64,000 nt of DNA from Bugulina stolonifera (lineage: Eukaryota > Bryozoa > Gymnolaemata > Cheilostomatida > Bugulidae): the NCBI GenBank assembly GCA_935421135.1, contig OW285193.1, positions 8,550,496-8,614,495 of the forward strand. Reading direction: 5' to 3'. Below the pieces are notes generated by a model. The model was not told the DNA's origin. It ran no database searches and worked only from the letters and a program-made list of their open reading frames with translations. Numbering within the stretch: the stretch's first letter is position 1; each line of letters opens with the position of its first letter. A program made the position numbers and the translations under genes. This document shows, in pieces, positions 25,875 through 36,497 of the stretch.

Positions 25875-26373
25875 ATATTAGTCATTAGTACAATATAGTG
25901 CTAGCTGCAAACAACTCCAAAATTTCTACCACCACCAATAGCTACATGATTATTGCTTCACGATATTTTATGAATACCTCATGAGCCATAGGGCCTACCA
26001 ACCTGTTTAGTAGGAACCAAATGTAAAGCTTTCCATAGCTATGCACACTGGCCAATCATATGCTCCAACTGGTGCCATAGTCAGTAATAGAGTGGAAAGC
26101 TTGTCTCATACAGTCTATAATAAAAGCGAAGGGAAAGGTAACAGAGAAAGGACAACTCCATACAATAAGTGTGTAGGGAATTTAGTGCGCAATCAGCCTC
26201 AGGCCCAACCCAATCACACAAATTATGGTCATTGTTAGGTGAAGTAGTAGAGAAATTTGGATATATATACATAGTACATGGTGTATAAAGTACAATCATG
26301 TATACTGATTCATTCCACTGCTATTTCACCGTTCTCACAATTTAACTATTTATCATCTTTCTCACCAAACTTG

Positions 26374-26491
26374 TCATATCCTGTTCGGGTGACCGTCCTG
26401 CAGGCTACCAAGCTCGATCAGAGAATGACATCTTCCTCTGTCCTCGGTGTCTTCCTGCTTCAGGGCCCACAACTTCAGGTCGATATTTCCT
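26374..26491 (-). other. Isolated coding-like stretch, possible terminal exon
   Basis: After a minus-strand acceptor (TTTTAG at 26492-26497) 38 codons are open to a TGA, with GC-rich coding-like composition unlike its surroundings (residues include DLKLWALKQEDTEDRGR). No partner exon was found within the window. It may be a stranded exon, a pseudogene piece or chance. Confidence 0.2.
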
Positions 26492-27244
26492 CTAAAACAT
26501 ATATTGTTACGTATAATGTAAATGACTGGTTGAAAGTGCACTTGTTTATCACTATGTAACGTGACCAGTAGATTAGATTCATTCCCTAGCAGTGGATATA
26601 TAATACATTATATTACATTACTCTAATGGAATATTTATATTTTTTCATCTACAATAATGATGATAATAATTTTTTCAGTTACAGTGTATGTTCGACCATA
26701 GTGATACTTAGTGCATAATTCAGGCTATACTGGACAAAGTGCAAGATAGAAAAGATTGTATTGAGTATAATGAATAGCTCATGTGAGTGCTACCTTGATA
26801 CAGTATAATATAAATTACAATATTTAACTTCGTTGTCACAATCATGTGACAGCAACTGATGGTATAGTGTCATACTCATACCCAAGTCAAATACTTGTAC
26901 ATTTACTTATCAAAATATCTAGTTATGACGTGATGTAACATATACATACCCCTACATAATTATTACAGTATATATATCTATTTCATCATTGGCCTGTGGA
27001 GTGTTTTATTTAGGTAATGTTCAGCCAGGCACATTTGCATACTAATCAGTGTAACTAGACAACATACACATGTGACTGTGATGTGACTTAGAACATGAGT
27101 ATGAGTTGATAAGGTTGCTATCATTTGACATGTGCAGATAAAAACTACTTGTGCTCAAATATCAGATTAAACTAGGTTATAGTACGTAGTGTATAATATC
27201 CTATACTTGCTACAACATTACCAGCGCTACGATTTCTATTCATT

Positions 27245-30200
27245 ATGGCTTCTAATAAAATAGAACATGCAGAGTTAAGTGGAGTGTCATCAGTAAATCC
27301 TTCTACTTCTAGGGGCAAGCATGCATACCGCCCCTTCCCTAAAGATAGCCCAGATGAAGGTAAGTAAGCATTATACACTAATATGGTATTCTTATTATGA
27401 AGTAGGAGTAACACAGATGATTTCAACCTAAATAGATTGCATTGCGGAAGGGAAGGGATGCAGATGCAAGTTTGAGGAAATACAAGGGATGAGAAAGGAA
27501 TGCTGCACGTGGCCCATGGTTATTCCAGTGATACCTAACAGAGCTCTTTGCAGAGTTAGCAACCTCTTGCACCAGCTTTGTACAAATATAAGGTTTTACA
27601 TAGTCGCCTATATGTAAACTAACAACTGTCATGGCTATGTCTCAAACCAAAGCTAAAATCAAGTTAGACATTCACGATGCTATGATGGCTTCTGGGAAAT
27701 AGGGTTGCTGGTGTCATTTTACTTGATTTTTAGCTAAGAACTCTGACTATATAAAATTCAAGTAAATTCTCACACTACAACCTACATGTAACTGGTTGGC
27801 AGTTGGAATGCTCACACTGTTAGTTTGAATAAAATCTGATTTATTTGCAAGTATATAACTTGTAAGCTCATATTGCATAAACCAATGTGACTACAAATAT
27901 AATTTTATTAGCCTTTGAAAAACAGAATCGCACCTCTTTATTCCTTGCTTGTCAAGAACATAACTACATGTACATGCATGAGAATATAAAAGGCTTTAGA
28001 GGTGCATTAATGCCCCTTCCTTATTTAAAAAAAAATGTCATATTGCCTCAAGCTAAGTTGTTCTATGAAATATAAATCTTGGTGCAGGAGAATTTGTCTT
28101 GGACTATGGTTGTAGCTACATTTGCATTTGGAACTTATATGCCGCTGCATGTATACATTATGGAAACTGTATCATACTCACACATGTTAGTAGAGGGCGA
28201 TGATATCAAGAGCTGTTAGCAAAACAAAATAATAGCTTTTTGTATCACGTAGACGTCTATTTGCATATAGCCAGGTATGCGCTAGCCGTAGCAGGTCATT
28301 GGCTAACATATTTTCGTGCAAATAGGAATGAATTGCACGATTCATTGAATAGGATGGCTATTTAGAATCATGTGCCATTGATTCCTTGTTTATCAAGAGC
28401 ATAGTAAACAATGTGTGAGACGCTTTACGGGTGCCTCAATGCACCCCTCTTTATCTGTTAATATGAGATGGTCTCTCAAGCTAAATTGTTCTATGAGATA
28501 TAAGCACCATAGGGCGGGAATTGTAGCTTCATTTGCATTGAAAGTGTCACAAGATTGTGATGAGTGCACAAGCTATAGCTGACACACCCAGCACAAGTTC
28601 AGATAATATACCTCTTGAGCAGTACCGAATAATGGCATCTTATGCACCGTCCACTAGCGCAGGCAAACATCGCGGTCAGACGTCTAGGGCGAGAGAACCG
28701 GATTACTACAATCCAGAAGAAGGTCAGTGAAGTATTAAAAGGCAGCGATATGGAGTTGCTATTGGTTTTATGTAACCTGATTATAAGCATGAATTTTTCT
28801 ACATTGTAATTGAGATTTGTCTTTGTTATATTTTAGACCCAAGTATAGGACCATGTGAATGCTGTCTGCTGTTTCTGTCTATTTTCCTCATTATTATCAC
28901 CTTCCCTTTCTCGCTGTGTGTTTGTATAAGGGTAAGATTTATTAAAATCATTTAAATTATAATGGTTATGCACATAGCTGTGAAGTGCTTTTTTGTTTCC
29001 TTTTGATGTATTTTAATGTGATTTGTGTTTTAACTTGCCCTACATGAATGTGAATGCATATTTCACTTTTTTTATTATCACTTTACTTACTGTAGTTATT
29101 CCTTATTATTGTCAAATGCCACAAATGGAAAGGAATTACTAGACCAGTGTACTAAACCTTTAGCTGGACATAAGTAGGCCGCAAAGCACTTGCAAACTGG
29201 TATCAAGGGACAGAGTCCAGTTGTGAAGCTGAAATCATTAAAGATAAAGCTTTAGGTCACAATAATATGTGAACAGGGAGGTTATGGCTGCTGTTTGCAG
29301 ATATGCCATTAGTAGAAACGGTCATCAGGTTGTATGCATACTACCTGGTGATTTTTATTTATTTATTTGATAGCTTAATCATGTTTCAACAACCTGGTCA
29401 TCCATAGAGCACTCTACCTATACTTTTATTCACTTTTAATAAACTTGTATATACAGTGTACATGTATATATTATACACTGTACATGGGGAGTTGCATGGG
29501 CTTTGTTGTTTATGATTAATGTACAAACTTCTTCCATGCTATTCAGAAATGATCTACATTGGTTTGCTATATGTTATAGGTTGTAACTGAGTATGAAAGA
29601 GCAGTTATATTCAGATTGGGTAGGATAAGGGGTGGTGCTAAAGGTCCAGGTAAGTGCCGGGTGACACCTCAACCGAAAGTAATGTTTGTGAGTAACTGCC
29701 ATTAGTCTTAGGCATTCCTGAGTGAATCCAATGCTAGCAAATCTTTCAGATTGGTTAATTCATGGAATGCTTGAGATATCTCTTCAAAACTTTCATAGCA
29801 TTTTACTCACTAACGAGAAACAAAACAGTCGGGCTTTGGTAGCCATTTGCATGTGGGTCAAGAGGATTGTTTTGATTCACAATCTGGAGTCTATACATAG
29901 TTAGAAACTGATTTTCTAACTGACAAATCACTCAGCATCACACCCACCCAGTAACTCCCTGATTATATCATTATTAATATCAAGAATGCAAATATTTGAT
30001 AATGGGCTCATAGTCTTATCAGGAAGGTAAGTTCTAAGACATATTCATGGCAACAGGTGATAAAATAAGTTATTATTACCCAAGTGTGGGCACTTAGGCA
30101 TTGCGCTGGAGGGGGGGGGGGGGGGGCATATTACTGGGTAGGGTACTAGTGTAACGATATTGCCACAATCTAGGAATATTTCATTGCTTACCAGTAGGAA

Positions 30201-32826
30201 AGCCTGGTCAGTACCAATGTTGGGTATATTTTAGCACAAAGTTATACATGACTAAACAAAAATTACTGGCTTACAGGGCACATTACACCCAACCTGGTGC
30301 CACAATGGTTCTAAAAGTGAATTGCGAAAGATTATAGGTTTCCTACGTTTTTCAGAACATTTATTTGCGTAGTAGCACTCATAATTGACAAGAGCAAAAG
30401 CAAAAAATCAGTAAAAATCTGGTCTTGTCATCTCAAAACCAAGCACCAGAATCCCTGAACCTAATTTGGGTGTATATATATTAGGAGTGGAAGTAGAAGT
30501 AAAAACTTATTTCTTTTAGTGCTAATTAGTGAATTTTAAAATATTTTCTTCAAGTAAATGACTTATTTGTGGTTATATCCTGTATTTTATGAGGTTTGGA
30601 AACGGCTGTAAAAAGTAGGTACAAACATAAAAGCCAAGGGGTGTCCTGACCAAATTTGCACCCTTGGAAAGTATGGTAGTGCTTCTTGTCGTCTAATTTA
30701 TAAAATTTTATATCTAAATTGAAATAATATAAATGCAATCAACAGCTATATTTATTAAAGGTATATCTCATCCGACATAGTAGTCACGTCAGTCTAGCTA
30801 GTTGCAATTATTATCAAGAACAATAAGGATGTTATGTTACATGTATGTTTATGTTATTGTGTGATGTTACAGGTTTGTTCTTCATATTTCCCTGCACTGA
30901 TAACATTGTGAAGCTGGACCTAAGGACAATGACATACGACGTACCACCTCAGGAGGTAAGTGATGTGTTCACATGTTCCATAAAGGCCATAATATGTAAC
31001 TACATGTTAAAATATTTACTGTCTAATTACAATGCATTATAGCATATACTCGTATAGAATCCCGTAGGACTCGATGTTTATTATCATCAATAAGGAAAAC
31101 ATTTTCTATCCAGAATTGTTATCACATGCAGTAGAAAGACGATGAATGATCACACATACATCCTATATATACATAGACTATTTATATGCATGTATATACT
31201 ATATACATGTATATGCCCTATTCAAATGTAGTTAGACTTTTCTTTTTATAAGCTAACAATTTCTCAATCACGAGAAAAAATTAAAAATTTTAAGCACAGT
31301 AATTTTTCTTTTAGAGGTTGTTAGTTGGATAAACAGACATTTTTCTGTAATTATAAGCTAGGTATTAATTTGTAGGCCTAGATGTAAATGGAAATACTGT
31401 AGATTTTAACTGTAATATAGCCAATTTTGTATTGCAGATCCTAACAAAAGATTCTGTGACTGTATCAGTGGATGCTGTCTGTTACTATCGTATAAAAGAC
31501 CCTGTGCTCAGTGTTAATGCAGTGGAGAATCCACACAGGTCAACGCAACTCCTTGCACAGACGACCTTGAGGAACCACCTGGGCCTCAGAACCCTTGCAG
31601 AGATCTTAAGTGAGAGAGATGAGATAGCTCACAATCTACAGAGCAGTTTAGATGAGGCTACAGATCCTTGGGGAGTCAAGGTACACCTAGCAACTTCATT
31701 TCCAACTTTTGTTAATAAGAAATTACTATGTGATATTGTCATTAGAATGTTCCGTCACTTGAATAACAAGATCATGCAGAATTTTTAGTTTTCCAAAATT
31801 TACAGTCTTTCACAAATTAATAGTAAACTATGTACATGTATGTCCAAAGTTATAAAACGGGTAGGAAATATTTGCTTTATGGCGGTTGCAAGTAAAAGAC
31901 TCTTTATATAAGTCTTCTATCTTTATCCTTCATAGAAATGGCCACTTTGAAGTTGTCAAACTACAAGTCTACCCCAATGTTGAATACATGAACATGTCAC
32001 ACTAAACATTTCAACTCAGAGATCCTTTTTGTGGTCGATAAGTGTGAAAAAATTTTGCTGTTTCACTCTTTTATTGTGTTAACATGGAGTCTACTTGTTT
32101 TCTCAGGTGGAGAGAGTGGAATTAAAGGATGTCCGTCTGCCCATCCAACTACAAAGGGCAATGGCAGCAGAAGCTGAGGCTTCCCGAGAGGCTAAAGCTA
32201 AGGTAATTCACAGGCATTATTAATTTTGATAGAGCTAAACTCTTTTACTCCAAGTTTTGTTTTGTGGAATTATTACTTATTGTTTCATTTCATGGAATAT
32301 TTTCAAAAAATTGGAGCAAAGCATGATTCAGATTTACCAACTGTCAACTCACAGTCTTACATACTTAGTTATTATGATAATCTGTAGCACAATGACAATG
32401 CTTTGGGCACGAGCCTAAGACTAAAGATTCATATAAATATGGGTGGATGCCCCACCCTGTCCTGATGTGGGGTTCTAAGCCTTTGCTTTACCAATATAGT
32501 TAGTGCACGTCAGCACAGATCTTCACTGACTATACTATGTAAGTGAATTTAGGCGGATATAATAAATGACACAAGCAAAGGAGTTTCTTCCCCCTGACAG
32601 TGGTACAATAATATGTGTGTATATACAGGTAATAGCCGCAGAGGGAGAGCAGAGAGCTTCTAAGGCACTGAAAGAAGCTGCAGATGTAATGAGTACCTCA
32701 GGAACAGCTCTTCAGCTCAGATACCTCCAGACTCTCAACAATATATCAGCTGAGAAGAACTCTACTATTATCTTCCCTCTGCCTATTGACCTGCTAGGTG
32801 GAATGACCAAAAATCTACAGGCATAG
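27245..32826 (+). CDS. Stomatin (band-7/SPFH membrane scaffold), copy 2
   Basis: Exons: 27245-27359 (first exon a), 28837-28931, 29580-29649, 30873-30955, 31438-31680, 32107-32202, 32629-32826; about 299 residues (291 with the alternative first exon). The cytosolic N-terminus is polar, then a CECC cluster (potential palmitoylation), the hairpin LLFLSIFLIIIT-FPFSLCVCI with Pro62, and an SPFH core: [86 protein letters not shown], ending [13 protein letters not shown]. Role as for copy 1: membrane-bound oligomeric scaffold. Several intron positions differ from copy 1: an extra intron after CVCIR, none at LRN-LG, and the intron before VERVEL rather than inside it. A likely poly(A) signal is AATAAA at 33302-33307. 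Confidence 0.93.
27941..28539 (+). repeat. Diverged direct repeat upstream of the alternative first exon
   Basis: Copy 1 at 27941-28128 and copy 2 at 28382-28538. Matching landmarks include TTCCTTG(C/T)TT, TCAAGCTAA(G/A)TTGTTCTATG and TGTAGCT(A/T)CATTTGCATT, in the same order. Confidence 0.7.
28632..28722 (+). CDS. Alternative first coding exon of stomatin copy 2
   Basis: ATG followed by 30 codons and a phase-1 end at donor GTCAGT. It encodes MASYAPSTSAGKH...YYNPEE and joins exon 28837 in the same frame as exon 27245-27359 does (MASNKIEHAE...SPDE). Both start MAS, share an S/T-rich GKH segment and end in acidic residues, so they look like duplicated first exons giving two cytosolic N-termini, probably from separate promoters. 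Confidence 0.7.
30111..30126 (+). repeat. Poly(G) tract, 16 G
   Basis: Uninterrupted G run inside intron 3 of stomatin copy 2. Confidence 0.9.
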
Positions 32827-34559
32827 ACCTATATAACACAGGCATAGGCCCATAGACCACTAGCATGTGTAGTTGTAGTTGGTGTACAGCTCATAATGCT
32901 TAACTTTTCTGTGTCATGTTAATTTATTTAGAAATAGAATATTCCTGCAAGTTTGTTTATAATTGATGAGGGAGTCATATACTTTTGGTTCAGTTAATGT
33001 AGTAATTTGTACTGTTTAATTTTTTAATTCAACCTTTATACAATGCATTTACCACCACGTAATTGGGATAATTGGTAAGGAAGAAATGCAACTCAGACAT
33101 TTTGGACATGCTGGTAGATATATATGAAGTTCTATCAAGCAAGTTACATGTACTTCATGTGTGTGCTTTTAAGCTAGTACATGCAATTCAGGTGTCACGA
33201 TGTGCTTACACTTATATGTACAATTGAATGTATGATGAAGTGTACAATACCTTTTTATATGTGTGCATTGCTTCTGCGTATGGTACTGTATAATAAGTAT
33301 TAATAAATTATAGTCAGTTAGCAGGAAGTTGGAATACTCCACTCAGGGTCATAATGTAATATGTTACCAGAGTATCTATATATATAACCTGAACAAAGCA
33401 TTCAATACTTCGATGGGGTTGGCCATTCATTTCATATTATGTGATTAATTCATTGCAAATGAAAGATCACACTTAATACTCTCTCTTAAAAGGAGGAAAT
33501 ATTTCCCTACTTTGCGTTCCAATTACAATCACGTCCTATATTTATATATACATGTAGATTAGAGTGGAACACTCCACTCATAATGTCATAACAAATTCTG
33601 TCTGAATAAATACAACTTGAGTGAGGCAGTCAATACTCTCTATTGAATTTCTAGTTAGGTAAGAGCAAAGAATACTCTTATCGAGACTAACCCAACTTTA
33701 TAGAATTAATATAACATATTCTGAGAGTTATTCTCTCAATATTAGACCTGGCCAATGCCATATTTGTAAAATACTAATAGGGGCTGACATGTAGGTTCCG
33801 ACTTATATATTACAACTAATCAACTACCCATAGGACTATTGTTAGACTTGTGCCAAGAGGATAAATATTCAAGTCAAGGTCAAGTAAAAGCAGGTACTCC
33901 GACAGATAAAAAGTCATTTTTGAGTTCAGCCACTAGATGAAGCAAGTTACTGGTTACGTACTGATAGATCGGTTATAGCTGCACACCATTCATCTTTTAG
34001 ATGAAAAACTGTTTCCAAAATATAATTACTACAAAAATATACCATACCACACAACAACTTTTTGAAGGCTTAATACCAGGAGTAACCTGAGAAAAGAAAT
34101 CAAATTAAAAGTCAGTTAAGAAGAAATCAGCAATGCTTTGTAGTGAAGTAAAAGACTCAGGTTCTCACACAATGCTAGAAGTAGAAGTCAATAAATAGCA
34201 GTGCACAGCTACTGCTTGAGATTCAAGGCAAGTAAAGTCACTCTAGTGCCCATGTCTGATTAGAACGGTATGCACATGTACTGCATGTGTGTAGTATTAC
34301 GAAAGCACTGCAGCTAATGAGAGTTGTCTACTCTTTGCCAACAGTGGACAACTTGTCAGCTCGCATGGAATTGTTTAAAAACGATCCTACAGGTTATTAC
34401 GTGACTAATTTAGATATGGAATAAATAGTCCAACATGTTCTAATTCTGAACTTTTTGAATATTTTTATTATGTCTCCTCACCATTGACCAACACAAGGAT
34501 AGCTAGAGTGGTCAACTGTTTATTATTAGACACAGTGCTGGAAGTAGAAAAAATGAGGT
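32827..34559. other. Intergenic, no gene seen
   Basis: Region after stomatin copy 2. It holds a weak direct repeat (GGAA(T/C)ACTCCACTCA at about 33330 and 33562, with similar following sequence). No exon chain. Confidence 0.45.
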
Positions 34560-35756
34560 GGGACACGGCGGTTGTACTACATTACGGGGCCGGGGTTTGC
34601 CGGGGTCCGGTGCCGGGGTGACTCAAATTTGATCAAAATGTAATGAAAATAATTTATTTTAATTAAATTCAATAAACAGAAGTGTATTTATTATATTTAA
34701 ACTCACCTAGTCATCAAACAAACAAAAGTGATTGCTTCACCGAAACTGATAGGAGTATTGGACTAGTCGACCGCTGTTGATAGTTATTAAAGAAATACCG
34801 GCCGCAACAATCTTGGCCTACAAAGTACTGGCCACTAGACAATTTGCCCTATTGGTTTCTTCATTGAGACTGTGTAGACAACTTCATAGTATCATCACTT
34901 ATGTAATCTGGCACTGTATTGTATAAATATAACATGGATTTCCAAACACCCAATGTTGACCTGTGCACATCAATATGAGATCATACAGTACAACTGAGAG
35001 GTGATTACCAACTTCGTACTCATTCAGTAAATAGCTGGGGGGATGCTTAGAACTATGGATTGATTTGAGGGAAAATAAACACACCAGGAGTATCCTAGTC
35101 AGAACAGGATTCAGACACATGTATCAATTCCTGCCTTATCACACTTCCTGTGTTGGCAATTCTGATACATTAATAATCAAATTTATTAGGCTAATTAATA
35201 CAACACAAAATAATACAGATAGACTTTATATTGTATGCACTACAACAGGTTTATTAGTATTTCAAAAAACATTATTAATTCAATTTTGAACAAATATTTA
35301 GATTTATTTCTTATGTTTAAACATATAATAATATTAGTCCATATAACCGTAATGTGCATAAAAAGTCTGTACTAATTTCCTGTTCTTGGTTAAATGTTTA
35401 ATTCCACTAACAACATGCATAGGATGTGCAATGAATGAAGCCGTAAGCTATAAATAGTTAAAACTTGCACAACCAGTATACCAACATACAAATGAACTGC
35501 GCATGGAAAACGATATTTATACACATAAAATAATATGCAAAACAGAACAGCTAGACCTCAGTTGAACAACAGTAATAATACATGCACTATATTATATATA
35601 AAGAAGAGCAAAGTGTTGAGCTGCTACAGCATGACCACTTCGCAACTCTCAAAAATTAAGCTTCAACAACCGCATGTATTGTGGAAATCAACCCATACAG
35701 TGTGGTGAAACTGTCCAGCAGTGTGTGTAGGCTGATTGTCTCTATACATGCATTTT

Positions 35757-35886
35757 TTACGTTGCTGAGGTGGCTATGATGGTAGCAGTCTCTTCACATG
35801 CTTGCCAGAGTGCAGGAGATTGGTCGTAATAGGGCGTCTTCTTCTCGATGCTGATTTCCTGGGTCGTCGTACCAGTTCGGCCATAA
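35757..35886 (-). pseudogene. Gene-like terminal exon inside the Mutator-like element
   Basis: On the minus strand, acceptor GTTATTACAG is followed by 42 open codons to TAA (YGRTGTTTQEISIEKKTPYY, then DQSPALWQACEETATI). A 29-nt exon candidate at 36778-36806 could precede it in frame. The pattern GxT...LWxxxEE recalls the C-terminus of retinol-dehydrogenase/WWOX-type short-chain dehydrogenases, but this is a weak impression. Most likely a captured gene fragment or a non-transposase exon of the element. Confidence 0.3.
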
Positions 35887-36129
35887 CTGTAATAACATTA
35901 ATATCATCAGATCGCATTGGACCTACATGCATGTGTAAAAAGGCAGGATTTTATTATGCTATTATAGGTAAGTAGAATTTGCGAATGTTCGAGAAAGACA
36001 GCTCGAAACAGAAAGTTTCGAACCTGGATGTTTGAAAAACTGCTAGTTCGAAACTCTACACCCCAATCCCCAACTCTCAGACTTCAACAAATTTGAGACA
36101 GTTCAAAACCCCTAACCCCAACCCCCAGA

Positions 36130-36497
36130 TTTCAACCAATTTTTAATATTATTTTTTTCATTTAAACAACTAAATAAATTAATTTATCTGTGAGTTGCAT
36201 TCTTCTAAATGTAATCTACACAGTTTAGAACTGTCCGGTTTCGAACTATCCGGTTGTGAAACGTCCTGTTTCGATTTGTCTTTTTCAAGATGTCCTTTAC
36301 CGATTTCAACTAACTTTTATTTTTAATAGCATTCTTTGTTTTACTACTAGTAACTTGTAGAACACTAAATAATTAATTCCCGGTGAGTTATGTTCCTCTA
36401 ACTATAATCTACACAGTTTCGAAGTGGTTGTATACCAAACGCCCGGTTTAGAAATGTCCTATTTCAAACTGTATTTTTCAAAATTTCCCTTTACCAG
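36130..36497 (+). repeat. Diverged direct repeat inside the Mutator-like element
   Basis: Two units (about 36130-36300 and 36310-36497) share the order: AAATAATTAATT-like, GTGAGTT(G/A)T, ATAATCTACACAGTTT, CCGGTTT, TTTTTCAA and CCCTTTACC. Confidence 0.7.

Larger units (their letters stand above)
25618..27244. other. Shared upstream region of the divergent stomatins
   Basis: About 1.6 kb between the two stomatin start codons, so probably a bidirectional promoter region. It holds a GACT microsatellite (25829-25874) and one coding-like minus-strand stretch (26374-26491). I see no clear TATA element next to either start. Confidence 0.5.
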
